A DNA stretch of 10,312 nucleotides. Source: Bacteroidales bacterium. GTDB lineage: Bacteria > Bacteroidota > Bacteroidia > Bacteroidales > UBA7960. The position numbers and the translations under genes were made by a program. Position 1 is the first letter of the stretch. Each line of letters opens with the position of its first letter. Positions 1 to 6,011 of the stretch are shown here, piece by piece. Under the pieces are notes generated by a model. It did not search any database. It was not told the origin of the DNA and was given only the letters and a program-made list of their open reading frames with translations. The stretch is taken from the NCBI GenBank assembly GCA_003557965.1, contig PWND01000056.1, forward strand, positions 1-10,312, written 5' to 3'.

Positions 1-83
1 AAATTACAGCATGAATATATTTAAAGAAAAAACAACTAACTTTGAACCCAATAACCAAAAAAAATGGGCTGTAAGAAACTTGC

Positions 84-374
84 ATATTGCAGCGAAGCGG
101 AAATCCCGACCCTTCGGGAGAGCTACAGTAAGACGCAGGCCTGGATTGGGGAGTTTATCCCGCATTTTGCGGGAATTACGAGGCGAGGTTTTATGATGCG
201 CAGATTGCCAAGTTTCATACGGTTCTCTGCATATAACAACCCTTTCTGCAATTGCGCTTACACCATTCTATAATCATCCTACAAACCACATTTTGCAGCG
301 ATAATGCTTTGCTTACACTTTATACCCGGGGCTTCACCCCGGGCTACAGATATTTCGCTCCTGCCGGAGCTTTG
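84..374. repeat. GC-richer intergenic block with several short perfect palindromes
   Basis: This stretch is clearly richer in G+C than the genes around it and has no convincing reading frame. It contains perfect hairpins: TCCCGA with a 4-nt loop at 104-119, TCCCGCA with a 3-nt loop at 158-174, CCCGGGG with a 5-nt loop at 325-343, and GCTCC with a 4-nt loop at 357-370. The last two are only 13 nt apart. None is followed by a T-tract, so they do not look like intrinsic terminators. The arrangement resembles the dispersed palindromic intergenic repeats common in Bacteroidota genomes; I infer this from general appearance and could not compare copies. Short open frames across it look random. Confidence 0.5.
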
Positions 375-376
375 AA

Positions 377-441
377 TTGATTGGTGGATTGGGAAAATGG
401 TTAACTGGTTAACTGGTTGATTGGTTGAATTGGAAAATTGG
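377..441. repeat. Degenerate 8-bp tandem repeat array (TTRAYTGG-like)
   Basis: Eight consecutive units run without interruption: TTGATTGG, TGGATTGG, GAAAATGG, TTAACTGG, TTAACTGG, TTGATTGG, the 9-mer TTGAATTGG and AAAATTGG. All end in TGG, and all but one unit are 8 bp. Two adjacent units (401-416) are identical. The array directly follows the hairpin at 357-370 and shows no coding function. Arrays of this kind can vary in copy number by slippage; that is inference here. Confidence 0.7.
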
Positions 442-494
442 TTATAGTGGTGTAGGATTAAGGATTTGCAGATTGAAGAATTATAATTGGCCTT

Positions 495-648
495 CGGAGT
501 TTTACCGGTAACGAGCATTAGCGAAACGAAGCTGTTTGAAAAATTTGAGACTCGCAAGCAACGAAGATCTATAGGCTTGTTAATAATGGTTTGCGAGGCC
601 TTGCAAATTTTTCAGCGAAGTGAGCTTAGGCTCGTCGGTAAAAATCCG
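495..648. repeat. Long imperfect inverted repeat, possible MITE-like or structured element
   Basis: The two halves are imperfect reverse complements over arms of roughly 60 nt. Matching blocks, left arm against the reverse complement of the right arm, are CGGA, TTTTACCG, ACGAGC, a 7-nt block ending AGC, a GCTG block, AAAAATTT and CTCGCAA. Gaps of 1-4 nt separate them. The central unpaired part is about 25-30 nt (roughly 560-588). A transcript could fold into one long hairpin. There is no transposase gene and no convincing reading frame. A small non-autonomous mobile element, a palindromic intergenic repeat or a structured RNA are all possible. Confidence 0.6.
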
Positions 649-765
649 CAGCCCTGTCCTTTTGCTTTAAGCCAAAAGTGCTTAGGAATCGGTATTATAA
701 AAAATCAGCTATCTGCCTGAGCTTTCAGGGCAATAATTCGAAAACATGCACCATCACAAGGCTTC
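649..765. other. Intergenic stretch downstream of the M28 peptidase gene
   Basis: No gene is visible between the inverted repeat and the stop codon of the minus-strand peptidase. The only structure I see is a small hairpin at 716-729 (CCTGA, 4-nt loop, TCAGG). It lies beyond the peptidase stop codon but has no T-run in that direction, so I do not call it a terminator. Confidence 0.4.
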
Positions 766-2319
766 CTAATTAATTATTACTTTGTGCGATTCTGTGAAAT
801 TTTCACCCATAAACTTAAATATATACAATCCATTTTTGTAATCTGATATATTTAATTCTTCCATGTTTTTAATTATGCCGCTATAAATCAATTGCCCGGA
901 AATATTAAAAATACTCAATTTAGTATCACTATCACTATTAACAACAAGCTTAATATTTTCGCTTGCAGGGTTTGGAAGTACTTTTGTAAAAGCAGGTTTT
1001 TCTGTAATATCAAAACTTGCAAGTGGGGGCTGCATAGTAGCCATCTTTACGGTTGCTGCTAATACAGCTTTTGTAAAAATAACAGCCTGATCTTCATTAT
1101 TATAACTTGGCCCAACCAGGTCATTCGCCGTATGAATGTACGGGCTATAATTATTTACATCTTCAAATGGGAAAATTCCCATATACCCGTTGTTGTTAAA
1201 TGATGTGTGGTCGCTGTCGCCTTGTGTAAAAACCGCCGGTTCAACTATAAAATCAGGTAGATACACTGAGCAAACTTCCGTGTAAAAGTCAGCTAAAGGT
1301 GTAGCAGAATAAGGATATATTAAAGATGTCATAGGTGGGTTTCCTGGTTTTAAATATCCAATCATATCCATGTTAATATACCCTAATATGTTTTTATTAT
1401 TTTCCGCACTTCTGGCAGCATAAGCAGCGCTTCCGTATAATCCGTATTCTTCGCCTGAAAATGCGCAAAATATAATGCTTCTTGCAAATTCGTATTGGCT
1501 AAGTATTCGGGCAATTTCCATAACACCCGATGTGCCTGATGCATTATCGTCAGCACCGGGAGCATCGCCATCCCATGATATTGAATCATAGTGTCCGCCA
1601 ATAACAACAAACTCATCCGGGTATTCTGTACCAACTAAAGTAGCTATAACATTATCGCTAGCAGGCCCGTCAGGCATTTCAAAATCCATGACCTCCACAT
1701 CTAATCCCCACTCCAAAAACCTGCTCTCAATCCATTGTTGAGCTAATACGCTGTTGTAGTGATAGGCATTCCTGGTTTCATAGTTTTCAAGGTGCTGAAC
1801 ACGGCTGGTTATACTGTCACCGCTAATTTCCCCAAATAATTCTAATATAAAAGGATCTGGCTGATATGATTTTGCAAGTGTGAAAATAAAATCTGATGGT
1901 AAAACAGCCACATTATTAAAAATTCTGGCCATACCATCATTTTTTGCTGGGGGTAACTGCCCAAACTTGCTTTCATCAGTTTTAATTATTGAATAGTTGT
2001 CGGTTTTAAATAATATTTTTGCACGATGCTCAATTTCAGCAAAATATGCAGATTTATCAACATACTTATCAAAGTAAACAACATAATAACTAAAGTTGTT
2101 TTCCCATGGAGATTTGTCAAGGCTGATATATTTTAAAGCAGGTTCAGCTGTAATTGTTGCCACAATAAATTTATCATGATAATAATGTACTGATACTGAT
2201 GGATCTTTAAATAAAGATTCACTTTCATCGAAATTTGAAGTTTTAAAAATAACCAGCTCCGAAGGATGAACTTGTAAGCTTAGGAGGCTTACTGTAATAA
2301 TTAGCAAAAGCTTTTTCAT
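766..2319 (-). CDS. Secreted M28-family zinc metallopeptidase with T9SS C-terminal sorting domain
   Basis: This is probably a cell-surface or secreted aminopeptidase. I prefer the ATG at 2319, which gives a clean signal peptide (MKKLLLIITVSLLSLQ); an ATG at 2331 adds four residues. Residues below are numbered from that longer start. About 25-170 is an unassigned N-terminal region, about 175-435 the M28 peptidase, and about 448-521 a T9SS sorting domain. The dizinc site looks complete: H247 with D249 (HYD), bridging D261 (GADDNASG), E294 as general base and E295 as ligand (SGEE), D322 (MDMIG) and H400. The C-terminus has the LPNPAS start and a late GLYIFKF strand typical of type A sorting domains. 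By family knowledge it is exported by Sec, moved across the outer membrane by T9SS, and the tail removed. Its substrate cannot be told. It is transcribed divergently from the nuclease gene. Confidence 0.93.
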   Translation of the reverse strand: MKKLLLIITVSLLSLQVHPSELVIFKTSNFDESESLFKDPSVSVHYYHDKFIVATITAEPALKYISLDKSPWENNFSYYVVYFDKYVDKSAYFAEIEHRAKILFKTDNYSIIKTDESKFGQLPPAKNDGMARIFNNVAVLPSDFIFTLAKSYQPDPFILELFGEISGDSITSRVQHLENYETRNAYHYNSVLAQQWIESRFLEWGLDVEVMDFEMPDGPASDNVIATLVGTEYPDEFVVIGGHYDSISWDGDAPGADDNASGTSGVMEIARILSQYEFARSIIFCAFSGEEYGLYGSAAYAARSAENNKNILGYINMDMIGYLKPGNPPMTSLIYPYSATPLADFYTEVCSVYLPDFIVEPAVFTQGDSDHTSFNNNGYMGIFPFEDVNNYSPYIHTANDLVGPSYNNEDQAVIFTKAVLAATVKMATMQPPLASFDITEKPAFTKVLPNPASENIKLVVNSDSDTKLSIFNISGQLIYSGIIKNMEELNISDYKNGLYIFKFMGENFTESHKVIIN

Positions 2320-2383
2320 ATAATAAGTCATATTTATTAATATTGAATTGAAGTCTTTGATTTATTTACCAGTGTTTGTTTTA

Positions 2384-2391
2384 CAAATATA
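2384..2391 (-). promoter_or_regulatory. Candidate -7 box for the M28 peptidase gene
   Basis: On the minus strand this reads TATATTTG, matching the Bacteroidota TAnnTTTG box. It lies 52 nt upstream of the ATG at 2331 and 64 nt upstream of the preferred ATG. I see no convincing upstream TTTG partner at the usual distance, so the call rests on one short motif in AT-rich DNA. Confidence 0.35.
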
Positions 2392-2461
2392 ATTATGTTA
2401 GTTTTATGGTTATTATTTTTAGTTTTTTTTATACAATTTGGCTGCTTTAACAAAACAAAAA

Positions 2462-2582
2462 ATGAATCCCTCATCTACTAAACATATACAAAAGTGCATG
2501 TGTAAACATGGGGGTTCCATCGGGATAAATTGAATACATGAATACGCATAATACTAATATTTAGTTTGATAACACTAATTTA
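2462..2582 (+). ncRNA. Structured 5' leader, copy 1 (before the ATP-cone nuclease)
   Basis: This sequence is repeated at 5886-6006 with 115 of 121 positions identical and no gaps. Stem P1 pairs 2468-2474 with 2508-2514. Inside it, P2 has two short helices: 2482-2485 with 2498-2501, and 2487-2489 with 2494-2496, closed by an AAAA loop. Stem P3 pairs 2527-2536 with 2558-2567 around a 21-nt loop. Compared with copy 2, this copy has G-U wobbles at 2471/2511 (P1), 2487/2496 (P2), 2530/2564 and 2532/2562 (P3), where copy 2 has Watson-Crick pairs. The remaining two differences fall outside the paired cores. The similarity stops 5 nt before the start codon of the downstream gene. No T-run follows the stems, so control of translation or mRNA stability fits better than termination. 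I do not recognise the family; a dispersed non-RNA repeat is the main alternative. Confidence 0.7.
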
Positions 2583-2587
2583 GACAA

Positions 2588-3436
2588 ATGAAAAATTACC
2601 CTACTATAAGGAAAGCTGATGGTGAAAAAGAAGTTTTTAAACCTGAAAAGCTGAGAAACTCCCTTAAAAGGGCAGGAGCATCAGATGAACTTGCTGATAT
2701 GGTTACTAATAGAATAATTCCGCAAATCAGTGATGGCTCAAAAACAAAAGAAATTTATAGAAATGCATTTAGCTTACTGAAAAAGAAAAAAAGCTCAAGT
2801 GCTGCAAGGTATAGTTTAAAGAATGCTATAATGGAATTAGGCCCTACAGGTTATCCATTTGAACACTTTGTAGCACAAATACTGGAAAGCCAGGGTTTTA
2901 ATACTAAAGTTGGACATACCTTGCAAGGCAGATGTATAACACATGAAGTTGATATTGTAGCTACTTTTGAAAAAACACAGTACCTGGTAGAGTGTAAGTT
3001 TTATAATAGTCACGGCAAATATGCCAATGTTAGGGTACCTTTATATATTCGAAGCAGGGTTAATGATATAGTTGAGTTCAGGGAAAAACTGCCCGAGTAC
3101 AGAAATACTAAGTTTTTTGGCTGGGTGGTTACAAATACAAGATTTACCAATGATGCTATGACTTACGGAAGGTGTTCGGGCCTTCACATGCTTAGCTGGG
3201 ACATGCCTAAAAACAAAAGCCTGAAAGATATGATAGAAAATGCAGGAATATTTCCAATTACCGTATTAACAAACCTAAATAAAAAGAATAAAATGTATCT
3301 GCTTGATAAAGGCATTGTTTTATGCAGGCAATTGAAAAATAACCCACAGCTATTAAATGAGCTAAATCTGAAAAAGAATAAGAAAAGTGCTGCATTAAAC
3401 GAACTTGAAGAGCTTCTGTATGACCAAGATATATAA
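2588..3436 (+). CDS. ATP-cone domain fused to a Mrr-like PD-(D/E)XK nuclease
   Basis: The protein of 282 residues has an N-terminal ATP-cone (about 3-85, opening with an IRKADGEKEVFKPEKL-like strand-turn-helix). A restriction-endonuclease-like domain follows (about 88-205). Its likely catalytic set is E92 (FEHFV), D122 (HEVDIVA) and E135/K137 (VECKF), the PD-(D/E)XK arrangement of the Mrr family. Residues 180-205 (VVTNTRFTNDA and the SWD block) continue the Mrr-like fold. The C-terminal ~75 residues are lysine- and leucine-rich and unassigned. ATP-cones bind ATP or dATP and act as allosteric switches in ribonucleotide reductase and NrdR, so a nuclease gated by nucleotide level is a reasonable inference, not shown. 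No methyltransferase or specificity gene lies nearby, so it is not a classical restriction system. The ATG sits 5 nt after the repeated leader, exactly as in the DHH gene. Confidence 0.85.
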   Translation: MKNYPTIRKADGEKEVFKPEKLRNSLKRAGASDELADMVTNRIIPQISDGSKTKEIYRNAFSLLKKKKSSSAARYSLKNAIMELGPTGYPFEHFVAQILESQGFNTKVGHTLQGRCITHEVDIVATFEKTQYLVECKFYNSHGKYANVRVPLYIRSRVNDIVEFREKLPEYRNTKFFGWVVTNTRFTNDAMTYGRCSGLHMLSWDMPKNKSLKDMIENAGIFPITVLTNLNKKNKMYLLDKGIVLCRQLKNNPQLLNELNLKKNKKSAALNELEELLYDQDI

Positions 3437-3473
3437 CATTCTTATTTAAAACTACATAATATATCATACTTGA

Positions 3474-3806
3474 TTATGCCATATGATGCATGAGTATAGT
3501 TAAGCGAGGATATTGAAAAATGTTTATTTCCCATGGCTGTACCTGCCTGTTTGGAAGCCTGATGTCAATTTCAGGTTTATTCTTGTCTTGTGGCTTTATT
3601 TCAATTTCCTTTTCTTGATTATTCTTTTGCTTTTCATTATCCTTCAGGTCTTTGTAGTCATTTGTGTTATTATCTGCAAAAAATAATACTAAGCAAGAGC
3701 TATTTGAATAACAGTGCTTTTGTGATAATAATGTACCGATTAGGCAAAAAAACATTATTACAATGAAATGTAAAATAACTTTTTTATGTAATGGCTTGCT
3801 AAGCAT
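3474..3806 (-). CDS. Possible small membrane-anchored or exported hypothetical protein
   Basis: I do not recognise this 110-residue frame. It begins with basic residues (MLSKPLHKK) and a hydrophobic segment at about 10-28, resembling a signal anchor. A strongly charged stretch rich in K, E, N and D follows (about 45-80), then a less charged tail ending in LTILMHHMA. The order basic end, hydrophobic helix, hydrophilic domain is that of a genuine exported protein. However, base composition is very AT-rich, there is no recognisable domain, and it faces the nuclease gene tail to tail with AT-rich DNA upstream. It may be a lineage-specific gene or a chance frame. Confidence 0.35.
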   Translation of the reverse strand: MLSKPLHKKVILHFIVIMFFCLIGTLLSQKHCYSNSSCLVLFFADNNTNDYKDLKDNEKQKNNQEKEIEIKPQDKNKPEIDIRLPNRQVQPWEINIFQYPRLTILMHHMA

Positions 3807-4600
3807 AAATTTAATTTATTAAAACACAAGCAGGTAATATTCAAATTTAATAAATTTTTTGATTTAAAAAAAATATTTACTCACCAGAAACATGTAATTC
3901 GGGCATTTATATATGATAAATCAAATTACACTACTCTCAGCAATGAATATTATAGCTATAATACATAGTTATTCCTTGGTAATCAATGACTTTAAGCAAT
4001 TTATACATAAAACTTAAACAATGCAATCCAGAATCATTTAAGTCTTGTGACTAAGGGTAAGCTATAAACAATAAAATAATAATAGAGTAGGAGAGGCTAT
4101 CAAAAGAAAGGGTTTTTAACACTTTACAAATGTCAACACAAACACAGTAATTCAAATAAGTAAACACAACACAAGTGGTTTACAAAAATAAACAAATTGA
4201 TTACAAAAGCAAACATAAATTTAAACATAAAAGAAAACGATTTAATAAACTTCGCGAAAACTTATCTATAATTAGAATAATAACAAATATGTAAGTTTAC
4301 AAATGTGTAAATATGGTAAATTCAACAAGTTAAACAAAAACAAATTCCTAAAACTCAAAACAATTGCATTATAAAAAACTAAAAACCAGCTTTATAATAC
4401 ACATAAACTAATGCAATGCTTTAAATAAACAACAATACTTCCTATACCATGGCAGAATTTATTAATATAATTATAAAACACTGATTAATAATTAATAAAG
4501 CAATATATATAAACTAATAGTTTAAGGATATTCCTACATTTACAAACATAAACTCTGAATTCAGGGATGTAAAAAAGATATATTTCATAAATTTTTATGA

Positions 4601-4640
4601 TTTACAATATTAATTTGTAAAATATTTTTGTAATTTTACA
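4601..4640. promoter_or_regulatory. Candidate operator cluster overlapping the XRE gene promoter
   Basis: Two inverted pairs lie side by side. TTTACAA (4601-4607) faces TTGTAAA (4615-4621) across 7 nt. TGTAA (4629-4633) faces TTACA (4636-4640) across 2 nt. A TAnnTTTG-type -7 box (TATTTTTG, 4623-4630) sits between and partly inside them. The ATG of the regulator follows at 4674. The same half-site recurs further upstream (4123, 4179, 4296, 4539). The natural inference is autoregulation by the XRE protein. AT-rich DNA makes such palindromes fairly easy to find by chance. Confidence 0.45.
4623..4630 (+). promoter_or_regulatory. Candidate -7 promoter box of the XRE regulator gene
   Basis: TATTTTTG matches the TAnnTTTG consensus of the main Bacteroidota sigma factor. 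Transcription would start near 4637, giving a leader of about 37 nt. A clear upstream TTTG element at the usual spacing is not seen. Confidence 0.4.
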
Positions 4641-4673
4641 TTGTTGAAAACATTTTAGCTAAAATATCCCTGT

Positions 4674-5222
4674 ATGAATGAAAGAATAAAAGTATTATTA
4701 GAAAAACTAAACCTTACTGCTTCACGATTTGCTGATGAAATCGGTGTTCCAAGGTCAACCATATCTCATATTATTTCAGGCAGAAATAAACCTAGCCTTG
4801 ATTTTATTACTAAAATTATTGATAGGTTTAATAGTGTTAATATAGAGTGGGTAATTTTCGGACATGGAGAAGTATTTAAGGATGCTAAATTAAAAAGTGG
4901 TGAAATGGATGATGATAAAATAGATAAATATCCAACTCAACCTGAAAATAAAACACAACATAGCACTTTTGAAGAGCAAGAAAAACAATCAAGTGATTCT
5001 TTTAGCAATACAATTCCATTCCCTGAAGAAGAAGAAAGCCCAAAAAGTCAAAAATCAGAAAGGATAAAAGAACCTGATGATGAAAAGAATACTAAAAGTG
5101 TTGAAAAACAAACTAAGACTCCTGTAGAAGAAATACAAACTACCGGGCAATTATCCGTTGAAATTGAAAGAATAGTAATATTTTACAAGAATAATACATT
5201 TACAGAATATGTAAATAGGTAA
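4674..5222 (+). CDS. XRE-family HTH transcriptional regulator with acidic linker and short C-terminal motif
   Basis: A DNA-binding regulator of 182 residues. The helix-turn-helix occupies about 3-63; the segment SRFADEIGVPRSTISHIISG (about 17-36) is a textbook Cro/C1-type motif, and the following NIEWVIFGHGE is usual for Bacteroidota members. About 70-155 is low-complexity and charged (E, K, S, Q, P), likely disordered. The last ~22 residues (VEIERIVIFYKNNTFTEY) form a short conserved-looking strand motif also familiar from Bacteroidota XRE proteins. There is no S24 peptidase or other sensor domain, so RecA-triggered self-cleavage is unlikely. It is preceded by a cluster of candidate operators, suggesting autoregulation. 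It converges with ndk, with 15 nt between the stop codons. Its target genes are unknown. Confidence 0.87.
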   Translation: MNERIKVLLEKLNLTASRFADEIGVPRSTISHIISGRNKPSLDFITKIIDRFNSVNIEWVIFGHGEVFKDAKLKSGEMDDDKIDKYPTQPENKTQHSTFEEQEKQSSDSFSNTIPFPEEEESPKSQKSERIKEPDDEKNTKSVEKQTKTPVEEIQTTGQLSVEIERIVIFYKNNTFTEYVNR

Positions 5223-5237
5223 TAGTATTATTTATAT

Positions 5238-5660
5238 TTAATACCTTTCAAATGCAGAGAAAAAGAAACTGCATTCAAGCGTAGCAGCCTCATCTGAATC
5301 AGAGCCATGAACAGCATTAGCTGGTAGTTCTGTTCCAAATAAGTGCCTTAAAGTTCCGGGTGCTGCTTCTTTTGGATTAGTTGCTCCCATCACTTTTCTA
5401 TATTCTTCAACTGCATTTTCTTTTTCAATTATTGCAGCTACGATAGGGCCGGATGTCATAAAGGCAATTAATGCATCATAAAAAGGCTTACCTTTATGCG
5501 CTGAATAAAAGATTTCTGCTTGTGCAACAGTTAGTTGAATAAATTTCATTGCTGATAACCTGAAACCCGATTCATGTATTTTTGCTAAAATTGGAGCTGT
5601 ATAGCCGCTTTTTACTGCACTTGGCTTTATTATAGCCAATGAAATTTTACCTTTATTCAT
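5238..5660 (-). CDS. ndk: Nucleoside-diphosphate kinase
   Basis: This cytoplasmic enzyme moves the gamma phosphate of ATP to NDPs and dNDPs through a phosphohistidine. The 140 residues match the usual family length. Visible active-site residues are K12 (IIKPSAV), Y61, R88, T94, R105, N115 and the phosphorylated H118 in NAVHGSDSDE. The C-terminus ends in AFERY, close to the usual family end. ATG at 5660 gives the usual short N-terminus before the first strand. The gene is divergent from the DHH phosphoesterase across about 350 bp, an arrangement that I recall from other Bacteroidota in which ndk, the DHH gene and gldI are neighbours. I see no TAnnTTTG box close upstream on this strand. Confidence 0.98.
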   Translation of the reverse strand: MNKGKISLAIIKPSAVKSGYTAPILAKIHESGFRLSAMKFIQLTVAQAEIFYSAHKGKPFYDALIAFMTSGPIVAAIIEKENAVEEYRKVMGATNPKEAAPGTLRHLFGTELPANAVHGSDSDEAATLECSFFFSAFERY

Positions 5661-5872
5661 TTTTTAACTAATTAATATGTACTTTACTTTACAATTTGTT
5701 AAATTAATAAAAAATGATTTATGTTATAAACTTATTTTTTAAAAATATTGGCTATAAGTTGATTTGTGATTTAGTTGAAGTAGAGTAATTGATTAATTAC
5801 AACAAGAAAGTCAATGCTTTAGATAAGAAAAAATCCTTAATATTATAAAAACAAAATAACGAATGTTTTTTT

Positions 5873-5880
5873 TACCTTTG
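5873..5880 (+). promoter_or_regulatory. Candidate -7 promoter box of the DHH/FKBP/lgt operon
   Basis: TACCTTTG is an exact TAnnTTTG match. Transcription would begin about 6-9 nt downstream, at or just before the first base of the conserved leader (5886) and its P1 stem (5891-5892). No clear upstream TTTG is seen. The fit of promoter and leader boundary raises confidence in both. Confidence 0.6.
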
Positions 5881-5885
5881 TTTAT

Positions 5886-6006
5886 ATGAAACCCTCATCT
5901 ACTAAACATACACAAAAGTGCATGTGTAAACATGAGGGTTCCATCGGGATAAATTGAATAGATGAATACGCATAATACTAATATTCAATTTGATAACACT
6001 AATTTA
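5886..6006 (+). ncRNA. Structured 5' leader, copy 2 (before the DHH phosphoesterase)
   Basis: This is the counterpart of 2462-2582. P1 pairs ACCCTCAT (5891-5898) with ATGAGGGT (5932-5939), 8 bp perfect. P2 inside it pairs ACAT with ATGT and CAC with GTG around one A-C mismatch and an AAAA loop. P3 pairs AAATTGAATA (5951-5960) with TATTCAATTT (5982-5991), 10 bp perfect. A promoter -7 box ends at 5880, so the RNA would start close to P1. Of the six differences from copy 1, four lie in stems and keep pairing. The leader ends 5 nt before the ATG of the DHH gene, the same distance as at the nuclease gene. Two tiny open frames lie inside it (5922-5957 and 5962-6015). Ligand or binding protein is unknown. 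Confidence 0.7.
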
Positions 6007-6011
6007 CATAG

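Larger units (their letters stand above)
3807..4673. other. Long very AT-rich intergenic region with recurring TTTACAAA-like sites
   Basis: No gene is visible on either strand over about 870 bp; stop codons are dense in all frames. The plus strand is rich in A and poor in G between about 4130 and 4250 (10 G in 4131-4250). TTTACAAA occurs at 4123-4130, 4179-4186, 4296-4303 and 4539-4546, with ATTACAAA at 4200-4207. A perfect inverted pair TTTACA/TGTAAA with a 4-nt spacer lies at 4296-4311. The 8-bp palindrome TTCGCGAA lies at 4251-4258. The sites become dense just before the XRE regulator gene. I find no clear terminator, tRNA or origin signature. Confidence 0.5.

Noticed and set aside
11..273. 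Overlapping plus-strand frames of 61 and 69 codons near the left end
   Set aside because: They run through palindromes in GC-richer repeat DNA, show no domain or signal, and give arginine-rich, random-looking proteins in two frames.
279..720. Frames of 92 (minus) and 77 (plus) codons
   Set aside because: The minus frame owes its composition to the octamer array (N-Q-rich repeats) and the plus frame lies inside the long inverted repeat; neither looks like a protein.
1383..1634. 83-codon minus-strand frame
   Set aside because: It is a shifted-frame shadow of the M28 catalytic region, which is intact in its own frame.
2462..2582. Interpretation of the repeated leader as an intrinsic terminator, tRNA-like element or integron recombination site
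   Set aside because: There is no T-run after the stems, no tRNA arm set, and no integrase or typical attachment-site layout; its fixed distance to two start codons favours a leader RNA.
3258..3467. 69-codon minus-strand frame beginning MIYYVVLNKNVIYLGH
   Set aside because: It is antisense to the 3' end of the ATP-cone nuclease, with no supporting signal; the resemblance of its start to GIY-YIG-like strands is too weak.
3995..4270. Possible replication origin: AT-rich DNA with DnaA-box-like TTATACATA (about 4000) and TTATCTATA (about 4262)
   Set aside because: The boxes have one and two mismatches, are not clustered, and no dnaA, dnaN or partition gene is nearby.
5217..5246. Bidirectional terminator between the XRE gene and ndk (AGGTA ... 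TACCT)
   Set aside because: Only about five base pairs hold together with a long AT loop; too weak to call despite the suitable convergent position.
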